A stretch of DNA of 64,000 nt from Cognatundibacterium aquatile (GTDB lineage: Bacteria; Pseudomonadota; Gammaproteobacteria; Burkholderiales; Burkholderiaceae_D). This document shows positions 56,065-64,000 of this stretch, piece after piece. Positions within the stretch are counted from its first letter, which is position 1, and every line of letters starts with the position of its first letter. Both the position numbers and the translations under genes were made by a program. Where the stretch lies: NCBI RefSeq assembly GCF_014699135.1, contig NZ_JACOFT010000003.1, positions 496,001-560,000 of the forward strand, in the 5' to 3' direction. The notes beneath the pieces were generated by a model that did no database searches, was not told the DNA's origin, and saw only the letters and a list, made by a program, of their open reading frames with translations.

Positions 56065-56858
56065 TGAAAGTTGCAGCTATACAGATGGTTTCTTCCAATG
56101 CTTTGGCCGACAATATGGCAACGGCAAAACGCCTGTTGATCGCGGCGGCAGGCGAGGGGGCTGGATTATTGTTGCTACCGGAATACTGGCCTTTAATGGG
56201 TTTGCAGGATACCGACAAACTGGCGATCGCCGAACCTGCCGGCAGCGGCATTATGCAGGAATTTTTAGCCGATATGGCGCGTTCACTAAAGGTCTGGATC
56301 ATCGGCGGCACAATTCCGCTGCAGTCAGCTGAAGCCGGCAAAGTCATGAATTCGACCCTGGTATTTGACCCGCAGGGCGTGCAGCGCGTCCGCTACGACA
56401 AAATCCACTTATTTGGTTTTTCTAAAGGCGAGGAGTCTTACGAAGAGGCGCGTACCATTACTGCCGGCGAACAGGTAACCACCTTTGAAACTGAGGCCGG
56501 CCGGGTAGGCCTGTCTATTTGCTATGACTTACGCTTTCCGGAATTATTCCGTGCGATGGGACCTTGTTCCCTGATCGTTGTTCCTGCTGCTTTTACTTAC
56601 ACCACAGGTCAGGCGCACTGGGAAATTCTGTTGCGAGCCAGAGCGATAGAGAATCAGTGTTATGTTCTGGCATCGGGGCAGGGCGGCAAACATCTGAACG
56701 GGCGTCGCACCTGGGGACATAGTATGCTGATTGACCCTTGGGGTAAGATCGTCGCAGAATTGCCCGAAGGTGAAGGCTTTGTCAGCGGCGAAATAGATGC
56801 TGAACTGTTACATCAGATCCGCACCAGCCTGCCCGCGTTGCAACATCGGAAATTATAG
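56061..56858 (+). CDS. Nitrilase-superfamily amidase (Nit1/Nit2-like)
   Basis: 265 residues. The catalytic triad is visible: Glu in LLLLPEYWPLMG, Lys in RVRYDKIHLFGF and Cys in VGLSICYDLRFPELFR. The sequence fits the deaminated glutathione amidase group. It overlaps yhdP by 4 nt (ATGA), so it is probably transcribed with it. It is cytosolic. Confidence 0.9.
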   Translation: MMKVAAIQMVSSNALADNMATAKRLLIAAAGEGAGLLLLPEYWPLMGLQDTDKLAIAEPAGSGIMQEFLADMARSLKVWIIGGTIPLQSAEAGKVMNSTLVFDPQGVQRVRYDKIHLFGFSKGEESYEEARTITAGEQVTTFETEAGRVGLSICYDLRFPELFRAMGPCSLIVVPAAFTYTTGQAHWEILLRARAIENQCYVLASGQGGKHLNGRRTWGHSMLIDPWGKIVAELPEGEGFVSGEIDAELLHQIRTSLPALQHRKL

Positions 56859-56982
56859 TTGCCCTCCAGCTTACCTCTCAGGGCGGCTCAACTTCAAGTG
56901 TAAGTTATCAGCATACTGTTGTCGTCGCTGAGTTGTTTTACAATGCATATATTGCATTCTTTTGTATTGGTTAATCTACTTT

Positions 56983-58443
56983 ATGAGTTCTTCAAATTCA
57001 GCCTTGAACCACCTTGCTATTGCTCGCGACATTTTATTGACGCCATTTGGTCTGGACGACCATAAATTGTCGAAAGTGCTTGGTTCTATGTTCACTCACC
57101 GTGTGGACTATGCTGATCTGTATTTTCAGTTCACTCGCAGCGAAGGCTGGAGTCTTGAGGAAGGTATAGTCAAAACCGGCAGTTTTTCGATTGATCAGGG
57201 TGTTGGTGTTCGCGCTGTTTCAGGTGATAAGACCGCCTTTGCTTACTCCGATGAAATTTCTGAAAAGGCTTTGTCTGATGCTGCCAAAGCAACCAGAACG
57301 ATTGCAGTTCAGGGCGCTGGCAAAATTAAAGTGGCTTCCGCTTTACACGGAATTCAGGGGCGGGATTTATATTTGCGTGATGATCCTCTGCATTCTCTCG
57401 ATGCCAATGAGAAAGTGCGTTTGCTTGAGCGTATAGAAAAAATGGCGCGGTCAAAAGATCCGCGCATCGTACAGGTGATGGCATCGCTGGCTGGCGAGTA
57501 TGACGTTATTCTGGTTGCCCGCAGTGATGGTGCGCTGGCGGCAGATATACGCCCTCTGGTGCGCGTTTCCCTGACCGTGATTGCTGAGCAGAATGGTCGT
57601 CGTGAGATGGGTTCCAGCGGTGGCGGTGGTCGTTATGATTACTCTTATTTTTCCGATGTCTTGCTTGAACAGTATGCAGATGAAGCCGTGAAATCGGCGC
57701 TGGTGAATCTGGATGCCCGTCCTGCACCAGCAGGGCCGATGACGGTCGTGCTTGGGCCAGGCTGGCCTGGTGTGCTGCTGCACGAAGCGATAGGGCACGG
57801 TCTGGAAGGTGACTTCAATCGCAAAGGATCAAGTACGTTTTCTGGCCGTATCGGTGAGCGCGTTGCGGCAAAAGGTGTGACTGTCGTTGATGACGGCACG
57901 ATGCAACATCGCCGCGGTTCGCTCAATATTGACGATGAAGGTAATCCTACGCAATGCAGTACGTTGATTGAAGACGGCATACTGAAGGGATACATGCAGG
58001 ACACGATGAACGCGCGTCTGATGAAGATGGCCGTCACTGGTAATGCCCGGCGTGAATCGTTCGCGCATTTACCTATGCCGCGCATGACCAACACCTATAT
58101 GCTGGCCGGAGATAAAGATCCGGCAGAGATTCTCGCTTCTGTGAAAAATGGCTTATATGCAGTGAATTTTGGCGGCGGTCAGGTTGACATCACCAATGGC
58201 AAATTTGTGTTCTCTGCCAGCGAAGCTTACATGATAGAAAACGGTAAGCTTAGTTATCCGGTCAAAGGCGCAACCCTGATCGGTAACGGACCTGAAGTAC
58301 TTAACCACGTGTCTATGATAGGTAATGATTTACGCCTCGATTCCGGTATTGGTGTTTGCGGCAAGGAAGGACAGAGTTTGCCGGTTGGTGTTGGTCAGCC
58401 GAGTCTGCGTATTGATGGTCTGACAGTCGGGGGCACTGCGTAA
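56983..58443 (+). CDS. tldD: Metalloprotease TldD
   Basis: 486 residues from ATG 56983; upstream codons do not match the family. The zinc motif is [16 protein letters not shown] (about residue 268). With partner TldE/PmbA, which is not in this window, it cleaves unfolded peptides and can mature peptide products. [20 protein letters not shown] and [20 protein letters not shown] are further family segments. Confidence 0.95.
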   Translation: MSSSNSALNHLAIARDILLTPFGLDDHKLSKVLGSMFTHRVDYADLYFQFTRSEGWSLEEGIVKTGSFSIDQGVGVRAVSGDKTAFAYSDEISEKALSDAAKATRTIAVQGAGKIKVASALHGIQGRDLYLRDDPLHSLDANEKVRLLERIEKMARSKDPRIVQVMASLAGEYDVILVARSDGALAADIRPLVRVSLTVIAEQNGRREMGSSGGGGRYDYSYFSDVLLEQYADEAVKSALVNLDARPAPAGPMTVVLGPGWPGVLLHEAIGHGLEGDFNRKGSSTFSGRIGERVAAKGVTVVDDGTMQHRRGSLNIDDEGNPTQCSTLIEDGILKGYMQDTMNARLMKMAVTGNARRESFAHLPMPRMTNTYMLAGDKDPAEILASVKNGLYAVNFGGGQVDITNGKFVFSASEAYMIENGKLSYPVKGATLIGNGPEVLNHVSMIGNDLRLDSGIGVCGKEGQSLPVGVGQPSLRIDGLTVGGTA

Positions 58444-58486
58444 CGCTGATTATTATTTAACTAGTATTGATTGAGGGCGAGGTTCC

Positions 58487-59254
58487 ATGTTTGTGATTGC
58501 TGTCGTGTCAGCAAAAGGTGGCGTAGGGAAGACTACCCTATCAGCCAACCTTGCGGTTGGGATTGCTCAGCGTGGACACCCCACTCTGGTGGTTGATCTC
58601 GATCCGCAAAATGCACTCCAATGGCATCTTGGCGGGTTGGATCAGAACGAATGCAAGGGGATCAGTGCATTGACCGGTACACGCACCAGACTTGCAGGTG
58701 TGACACATGCCAGCCCTTATCATGTTTATTTTTCTCCTTATGGACGAGGGGGAGAGGTGCAGCGTCAGCGTTTTGAGAGCATTCTGGAAAAACAAGATGA
58801 TTGGTTACGTGGTAAGTTAAAAAAAGCGAATTTGTCAGAAAACGCGATTGTGCTATTGGATACCCCGCCTGGGCCTTCCGTATATCTGAAACAGGCAATT
58901 CATGCCGCAGATTATGTTCTTGCCGTGGTGCTGGCTGACGCGGCGTCGTACTCGACCTTGCCAGAAATGGAAGAACTGATCTCTGCCTATAGACCACCAA
59001 GTGCGCAGATTGCAGGATCCGCTTATGTGATTAATCAATCGGCAAAGCGGCAGTTGGCGCAAGATGTATTAGCACTGTTTCACACACAATTAGGTGAGCG
59101 TATGGTGCCTTGGGTCATACCGGAAGACGCTGAGGTTGAAGAGGCTTTGGCCTACGAGTGTCCACTTCTGCATTATCGCCCGGATAATCCGGCCACAAAG
59201 AAAATACAGTCTGTCGTCGATTGGCTACTTTTGCATGCCCCAAAATCTCATTGA
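58487..59254 (+). CDS. bcsQ: Cellulose biosynthesis ATPase BcsQ, first copy
   Basis: 255 residues of the MinD/ParA family. The deviant Walker A is SAKGGVGKTTLSANL (about residue 9), the switch region is LLDTPPGPSVYLKQAI, and DLDPQNALQWHLG is a BcsQ signature. BcsQ helps localise and assemble the cellulose synthase. It is 43 nt after tldD but separated from the other bcs genes by 476 bp. A second bcsQ lies at 60901, with clear but divergent similarity. Confidence 0.9.
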   Translation: MFVIAVVSAKGGVGKTTLSANLAVGIAQRGHPTLVVDLDPQNALQWHLGGLDQNECKGISALTGTRTRLAGVTHASPYHVYFSPYGRGGEVQRQRFESILEKQDDWLRGKLKKANLSENAIVLLDTPPGPSVYLKQAIHAADYVLAVVLADAASYSTLPEMEELISAYRPPSAQIAGSAYVINQSAKRQLAQDVLALFHTQLGERMVPWVIPEDAEVEEALAYECPLLHYRPDNPATKKIQSVVDWLLLHAPKSH

Positions 59255-59360
59255 ATGAAAAAATTTCCTCCTCTTTTTTCCTCTGCTTGAGTGGACGGTT
59301 GGACGACATCCGCCCTGTATCTGTAGATCTGCCCCACGAAAAACCTTTTGCGTTTGCCAG

Positions 59361-59387
59361 CTTATATGGATAGTTACTCCATATAAG
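59361..59387. promoter_or_regulatory. Inverted repeat in the bcs control region
   Basis: cttatatgga and tccatataag are perfect 10-bp arms around a 7-nt loop. It lies 107 bp after the first bcsQ and 344 bp before bcsD. It could be an operator. A TTGACA at 59599 with a poor -10 around 59618-59625 is the nearest promoter-like sequence. The rest of 59255-59730 is AT-rich without a gene. Confidence 0.5.
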
Positions 59388-59730
59388 CGAGCTATCAGAA
59401 AATAAAAATCAATTAATTGCCAATGTAATAATGTTTTTTATCATGTGTCATGGTCAAATGTCGGGTAATTGTAAGCAAATGAAATGACTATTTACTTCTG
59501 ACGGATTCTGATCTAACGCAAACTAATGTTTTTGCTTTGAAACTTATTGAGAAAAAATGACTCTGCATTGATGTTTGGATATTCCTAATTATAAATTGTT
59601 GACATTTGTTTACTGTGTATCGCTAGACGAGCAATTCTGCAGGGTGTTAAAGTTTCAGGCGATGAATCTGGCTTTGTTGCAGACGCCGGGTGCAGAAAGA
59701 ACAGCAAAATAATGAATGGAAGTGTTTAGT

Positions 59731-60222
59731 ATGTTGAAGAAAAATCTGCAGTATTACGAGTCTCAACAGTGCTCGAATCAATGGAGAACATTTCTTGCTG
59801 CGTTTTCTGCTGAGTTTGCCTCTAAAGGCGAGGTGTCTGATTTGCGGGCGTTTATGTATCAGATGGGACGGACCATGGCAGCCGCTTTTCCGGCGCTCAA
59901 CGGCAGTAGTTTGCAAGTACTTGAGGATGGTATTAATTCTCACTGGTCGCAAATCGATTGGGGCTGGGTGGAACTGATAGAGCAAGCAGAGAGTCTCGTT
60001 GTTGAGCACCATGCTTCTCCGTTGAAAGTGGCTTTTGGTGAGGATGCGTTGGTATGGTCGTCCGCGCTACTCGAAGGTGTTTATGCACAATTGTTTGATA
60101 ATCTTGGAATGGACAAATCACTTTGCTTAACGCAGCGCGGTGATGCTTTGGAAGATGGTCAGTTGTTTGTTTTTGAACTAAAGAAACAGCTCAATGAGCC
60201 GACATATTTCACGCGTCGTTGA
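59731..60222 (+). CDS. bcsD: Cellulose synthase subunit D
   Basis: 163 residues from ATG 59731, with GGAAG 10 nt upstream; an ATG at 59716 adds five residues. The helical family core includes FLAAFSAEFASKGEVSDLRA and MGRTMAAAFPAL. BcsD forms octameric rings in the cell that help align synthase complexes in crystalline-cellulose makers. Its presence marks this as a bcsD-type locus. Confidence 0.88.
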   Translation: MLKKNLQYYESQQCSNQWRTFLAAFSAEFASKGEVSDLRAFMYQMGRTMAAAFPALNGSSLQVLEDGINSHWSQIDWGWVELIEQAESLVVEHHASPLKVAFGEDALVWSSALLEGVYAQLFDNLGMDKSLCLTQRGDALEDGQLFVFELKKQLNEPTYFTRR

Positions 60223-60268
60223 TTGTCGGATAAAGATGTATTAAGTATTGAAAAGGGCTGTAAAGATT

Positions 60269-60904
60269 ATGGATGATGACGTTAAAAATCTTTTTCAAAA
60301 GTTTGGGCAACCAGCGACAGCATACCAAGAGATAAATCGAGACGTGGAGAGTGAGCAGGCTAAAAAGCGCTGGCCGCTTTTACGTGATGTCAGGGTGCAT
60401 GCAATTCCTGACAACTCGATGCCCGAAGACATGGAGCCGCTCCCGGTGCCGCAAGCCTCGCCATCAATAAGGCCAGAAATTATGCCCGGAACTGATCGTA
60501 AGCCAGTGTTAAAAGAAAGTATTGGTAGCAGTTCTCATGGAGCGAGTGATATTTTCGGCAGAAAACAAGACCTTACACCGACAGAGTCGGTCGTTGCTGT
60601 TCCTGAAAAGATCAATGGTTCTGCAAGCTTATTCAGATCTGAGCGTCAGCAAAAAACCACTTTATTCCAGACGGATGAGCAGCTGCAACAAAACAGCAGT
60701 TTGTTTCGCCGTTTGCCTGTGGATGCAGTGAGCGCGCAAGGGAACGGATCGGGCTCTCAGGAAAAAGTAGCAGTTTTACCTGTTCATGCAGATAAACATC
60801 AAGCTGTCTCTGACATTTTTAAACGACTGGCTAAGCAGCCGGAGCCAGCTAAAACCGTCGATACGCCAGTGAATTCCTTTTTCAAAAAAATCTTCAAATC
60901 ATGA
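60269..60904 (+). CDS. bcsP: BcsR/BcsP-family cellulose biosynthesis protein
   Basis: 211 residues from ATG 60269. The N-terminal DDVKNLFQKFGQPATAYQEI and KKRWPLLRDV match the short BcsR-like region. The rest is low-complexity and Pro/Ser/Gln-rich, with repeated short phenylalanine motifs: SDIFGRKQD, SLFRSERQQ, TLFQTDEQ, SSLFRRLP, DIFKRLAKQ and FFKKIFKS. It is probably disordered. Similar proteins work with BcsD as an intracellular scaffold. It overlaps the second bcsQ by 4 nt. Confidence 0.78.
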   Translation: MDDDVKNLFQKFGQPATAYQEINRDVESEQAKKRWPLLRDVRVHAIPDNSMPEDMEPLPVPQASPSIRPEIMPGTDRKPVLKESIGSSSHGASDIFGRKQDLTPTESVVAVPEKINGSASLFRSERQQKTTLFQTDEQLQQNSSLFRRLPVDAVSAQGNGSGSQEKVAVLPVHADKHQAVSDIFKRLAKQPEPAKTVDTPVNSFFKKIFKS

Positions 60905-61668
60905 GGATAGTTGCAGTCATTTCTCCCAAAGGAGGGGTAGGAAAGACAACGGTCACGGCGAACCTCGCGGCATCGCTTGCGCGCATGGGCGCTAAGGTAG
61001 TTGTGTTAGATTTGGATCCGCAGAATGCGCTGAGATTGCATTTCGGAATACCTTACGAGGATGCTTCCGGAATCGCGATCCGTAATCTGGCAGATGATCG
61101 CTGGTCGCACGTGTTGTACCAAAGTACTTATGGCGTTGACTTCTTACCATATGGAACGGTGGAAGAAGATCAGCGGGCGATATTTGAAGATGCGGTCAGA
61201 GAAAATCCGGATTGGTTGCTTTCTCATTTGCAGAATTTATTTCTGGAACCGGAGACCGTCGTTTTAATTGATACGCCGCCGGGTCCAAGCATTTATTTGC
61301 AGCAAGTGCTCAGTGTCGCGCATATCGGGCTGGTTGTGCTGAAGCCTGACGCTGCTTCATATTCGACTATCCCTTCGATTGAGTCCTTGATTCAATATTA
61401 CACCGCAGGAAGAAAAGACTTTCTCGGCTACTGTTACGTCTTGAATCAAATGGATGCCTCAAGACAATTATGCCGTGATGTCCATGGCATGCTGCGGACA
61501 ACGCTGGGAGACAAATTTGTTCCTTCCACGATACATAAGGATGAAGCCGTGAGTGAGGCGCTGGCGTGCCAGATGCCGGTTTCTTACTACGCACAACACA
61601 GTTCAGCGACACATGATGTGCAGCAACTTGCTGCATGGCTGCAGGAAAATTTTGGACTGATTGATTAA
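60901..61668 (+). CDS. bcsQ: Cellulose biosynthesis ATPase BcsQ, second copy
   Basis: 255 residues, the same length as the first copy and clearly related: deviant Walker A SPKGGVGKTTVTANLAASLA, DLDPQNALRLHFG and LIDTPPGPSIYLQQVL. It lies in the compact bcsP-bcsQ-bcsA run with overlaps of 4 nt and 1 nt. This position makes it the canonical copy; the first may have a separate task. Confidence 0.92.
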   Translation: MRIVAVISPKGGVGKTTVTANLAASLARMGAKVVVLDLDPQNALRLHFGIPYEDASGIAIRNLADDRWSHVLYQSTYGVDFLPYGTVEEDQRAIFEDAVRENPDWLLSHLQNLFLEPETVVLIDTPPGPSIYLQQVLSVAHIGLVVLKPDAASYSTIPSIESLIQYYTAGRKDFLGYCYVLNQMDASRQLCRDVHGMLRTTLGDKFVPSTIHKDEAVSEALACQMPVSYYAQHSSATHDVQQLAAWLQENFGLID

Positions 61669-63827
61669 TGCGCTCAATACTGAACTCCAGATATTTATAC
61701 GGCCGGCTCAATGAGTTTGGGCGATTGATGGTTAACTGGTCCGGGTGGAATTCGAAGTTGCCCCGCGTGTTGGCGTTGATTGTTGCCGCCGTGCTGTTCT
61801 GGATTTCGATCAGTATTCCAATGGAATTGCCATATCAGACTTTTTTCTCGGCAGTGATATTTTCTACCGCGATGTATTTACGCCGGTACACAGGAACGCT
61901 GATTTCACTGATCATGGTGATGTTTTCCGTCAGCGCAACCAGCCGTTATATTTACTGGCGGGTCAATTACACGATAGATACTGAAAATCTGGTCGATTTG
62001 TTTTTTGCGCTGGTACTGATTCTGGCAGAAGTTTACGCGTGGCTGGTGTTGCTGTTGGGATATCTGCAAACTGCCTGGCCTCTGAGGCGCAAACCTGTCA
62101 TCTTACCGACCGATACATCAAGCTGGCCAGTTGTTGATCTGTTTATTCCGACATATAACGAAGATTTGGCAGTCGTCAAACCGACCGTGATGGCGGCGAT
62201 GGGCATAGACTGGCCAAAAGATAAATTGAATATCATTATTCTGGACGATGGGCGGCGTCCGGAATTTGCTGAGTTCGCTGAGACGATTGGTGTCCAGTGT
62301 TTTACGCGCTCGGATAATAACCACGCCAAAGCAGGCAACATTAACGCAGCGCTGAAGCGCACCACGGGTGAATTTGTCGCGATTTTTGACTGCGATCACA
62401 TGCCGACCCGCTCGTTTTTGCAATACACGATGGGATGGTTTCTGGTCGATCCGAAACTGGCGATGATACAGACGCCCCATCATTTTTTGTCACCCGACCC
62501 GTTCGAGAGAAATCTGCATACGTTCCGACATGTACCCAACGAAGGCGAGCTGTTTTACGGCTTGATTCAGGATGGAAATGATTTATGGAACGCGACTTTC
62601 TTTTGTGGCTCCTGCGCTATTTTGCGGCGTACTTATCTGGAAGAGATTGGTGGTATCGCCGTTGAAACCGTGACTGAAGATGCGCACACCGCATTAAAAA
62701 TGCAGCGGCTTGGATATAACACGGCGTATCTGGCACTGCCACAAGCGGCGGGACTGGCAACCGAAAGTTTGTCTGCACACGTGGGGCAACGCATACGCTG
62801 GGCGCGTGGAATGGCGCAGATTTTCAGGGTCGACAATCCTTTGTTCGGTAAGGGGCTGACTTTTGGTCAGCGACTTTGCTACAGCAATGCGATGCTACAT
62901 TTCTTTTACGGTCTGCCGCGCATGGTTTTCCTGTTGGCACCCATCTCGTATCTGTTTTTTGAAGTTCACATCATCAAGGCATCAGCGATTTCTATTGCGG
63001 CATATTCGTTGCCACATTTGCTGCACGCCAACTTGACCAACTCTCGTATTCAGGGCGCTCACCGGCATTCATTCTGGGCTGAAGTCTATGAGGCAACGCT
63101 TGCCTGGTACATCTTCCGGCCAACGATGGTGGCGTTGATTAATCCAAAATTAGGTAAGTTCAACGTAACCGCCAAAGGTGGTTTAGTTGAAGAGGAGCAC
63201 TTTGACTGGGTGATTTCCAAACCCTACCTGGTGATGCTGGCCTTGAATATTTTAGGTTTCATCGTCGGTATCGGACGGGCTATCTGGTGGAATAGCTATG
63301 AGCTCGACACAGTTTTGCTGAACATGTTATGGACGATTTATAACCTGATTATTCTTGGTGCGACTCTTGCCGTGGCAACCGAGTCCAAGCAGGTACGGCG
63401 CTCGCACCGCGTCCGTGCAGAGTTGAGCGCCACATTGCGTTTGCCAAACGGACACTCCTTTGTTTGTCAGACCGAGGATTTTTCTATGGGCGGAATGTCA
63501 CTCAAAGTACCCGAAGGCTTCAAAATGGAGAAAGGCGAAGAGGCAATGATTTCGCTGTATGGTACGAATGGCGAATGTTTATTTCCATCGAAAGTTATTT
63601 TCTCAAAAGAGAATTTATTGAGTCTGCAATTTCTGGATCTGAGTTTACAGCAACAGATGGATCTGATCAGTTGCACAATTGGCCGGGCAGACGTTTGGTT
63701 GAATTGGTCCGAGGAACGCGATCTGGATCATCCTTTGAATGGTTTAAAAGAAATTGCCTTTCATAGTATGCGTGGTTTTATCCGGTTCGGAGCCGGATTG
63801 AGGCAATACTTAGGAAAAAGCGCTTAG
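61668..63827 (+). CDS. bcsA: Cellulose synthase catalytic subunit (UDP-forming)
   Basis: 719 residues. The inner-membrane GT2 enzyme makes beta-1,4-glucan from UDP-glucose. Motifs in order: ILDDGRRPEF (about residue 191), FDCDHMP (DxD, about 240), TVTEDAHT (TED, about 335) and QRIRWARG (QxxRW, about 374), followed by membrane helices. A PilZ domain then binds c-di-GMP, with RRSHR (about 577) and DFSMGGMSLKVP. About eight membrane helices are expected. It overlaps bcsQ by one base. Confidence 0.97.
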   Translation: MRSILNSRYLYGRLNEFGRLMVNWSGWNSKLPRVLALIVAAVLFWISISIPMELPYQTFFSAVIFSTAMYLRRYTGTLISLIMVMFSVSATSRYIYWRVNYTIDTENLVDLFFALVLILAEVYAWLVLLLGYLQTAWPLRRKPVILPTDTSSWPVVDLFIPTYNEDLAVVKPTVMAAMGIDWPKDKLNIIILDDGRRPEFAEFAETIGVQCFTRSDNNHAKAGNINAALKRTTGEFVAIFDCDHMPTRSFLQYTMGWFLVDPKLAMIQTPHHFLSPDPFERNLHTFRHVPNEGELFYGLIQDGNDLWNATFFCGSCAILRRTYLEEIGGIAVETVTEDAHTALKMQRLGYNTAYLALPQAAGLATESLSAHVGQRIRWARGMAQIFRVDNPLFGKGLTFGQRLCYSNAMLHFFYGLPRMVFLLAPISYLFFEVHIIKASAISIAAYSLPHLLHANLTNSRIQGAHRHSFWAEVYEATLAWYIFRPTMVALINPKLGKFNVTAKGGLVEEEHFDWVISKPYLVMLALNILGFIVGIGRAIWWNSYELDTVLLNMLWTIYNLIILGATLAVATESKQVRRSHRVRAELSATLRLPNGHSFVCQTEDFSMGGMSLKVPEGFKMEKGEEAMISLYGTNGECLFPSKVIFSKENLLSLQFLDLSLQQQMDLISCTIGRADVWLNWSEERDLDHPLNGLKEIAFHSMRGFIRFGAGLRQYLGKSA

Positions 63828-63830
63828 CAC

Positions 63831-64000
63831 ATGAATACACTTACTGAAGCGAACATTGTGAAAAACATGAAATCAACATTGCCTTGGAAAAAAACTGTCA
63901 AAACCACGCTTGCCCTGGCAATTGCATTTGGCATGAGTGTGACGGCGCATGATGACGTTTTTGCGAAATCGAAGCGCGCAAAATCTGCTGAAGCGCAAAC
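63831..64000 (+). CDS. bcsB: Cellulose synthase subunit BcsB (partial, runs off right edge)
   Basis: The first 56 residues only. An N-terminal hydrophobic stretch (TTLALAIAFGMSVTA) looks like a signal peptide, followed by basic, Ala-rich sequence. The call rests mainly on the position 3 nt after bcsA, where bcsB is always found. ATG 63831 and ATG 63867 are both possible starts; neither has a strong Shine-Dalgarno. Confidence 0.65.
   Translation, partial: MNTLTEANIVKNMKSTLPWKKTVKTTLALAIAFGMSVTAHDDVFAKSKRAKSAEAQ

Noticed and set aside
59255..59730. A hidden small gene or tRNA between bcsQ and bcsD
   Set aside because: No frame with a ribosome-binding site and no cloverleaf could be seen; only an inverted repeat and a weak promoter.

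Overview
The window reads as chromosomal DNA of a betaproteobacterium of the order Burkholderiales, most like the family Oxalobacteraceae (for example Undibacterium or Herminiimonas relatives). The main reasons are the gene order exbB-exbD-lpxK-ycaR-kdsB-adk, the glnE/yhdP/nitrilase/tldD block, a phasin gene, a K+-independent proton pyrophosphatase and moderate GC content. The genus is inferred and not proven. I saw no rRNA, tRNA, IS element, prophage or CRISPR array. The genes are dense and mostly housekeeping, with several well-developed regulatory regions.

Layout. 1-8.2 kb is a phosphate-scavenging block: a metallophosphoesterase lipoprotein (cut by the left edge), a beta-propeller phytase and a TonB-dependent receptor on the minus strand. 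Opposite them lies a plus-strand pair, a membrane protein with a degenerate GGDEF domain and an AraC-type regulator. Two good Pho-box matches, pointing outward, flank the divergent promoter region. 8.2-15.8 kb holds an S9 peptidase, a GntR(YtrA)/ABC operon with a palindromic operator on its promoter, an EamA exporter and Fe-SOD. 16-22.5 kb holds xseA, then about 1.1 kb of gene-free DNA made of six regularly organised DnaA-box modules, then the exbBD/lpxK/kdsB/adk cluster. 22.7-35.7 kb holds hppA, a short-chain dehydrogenase behind a LiuR-like palindrome, a patatin phospholipase, a secreted ribonuclease with its barstar inhibitor, purN, an RNA methyltransferase, a mechanosensitive channel, a fatty acid desaturase, rpmB-rpmG, radC, fkpB and ispH.

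35.7-43.1 kb holds a short leader-peptide/terminator unit followed by a branched-chain amino acid ABC transporter (livHMGF), then a phasin, a thioesterase, a nitroreductase and a PBP7-type endopeptidase. 43.3-48.5 kb is an iron-uptake operon on the minus strand (catecholate siderophore receptor, alpha-hydroxyacid oxidase, PiuC-type dioxygenase, PepSY protein, cytochrome b561) behind a Fur-box match. 48.8-58.4 kb holds glnE, the giant AsmA-like yhdP, a nitrilase-family amidase and tldD. 58.5 kb to the right edge is a cellulose synthesis locus: bcsQ, bcsD, a BcsR/BcsP-family gene, a second bcsQ, bcsA and the start of bcsB.

The most unusual element is the DnaA-box array at 17520-18410. Six modules recur every 140-180 bp. 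Each pairs two direct DnaA-like boxes exactly 12 bp apart with an inverted partner, and five of the six carry a fixed upstream element. It is not next to dnaA/dnaN, so a DnaA-titration or DnaA-regulating locus (comparable in idea to datA or DARS of E. coli) is a better guess than the main origin. Other points for a second look are the Pho boxes, the 18-codon leader before liv, a 22-bp intergenic motif shared by the lpxK and yhdP upstream regions, and the two divergent bcsQ copies in one cellulose locus.
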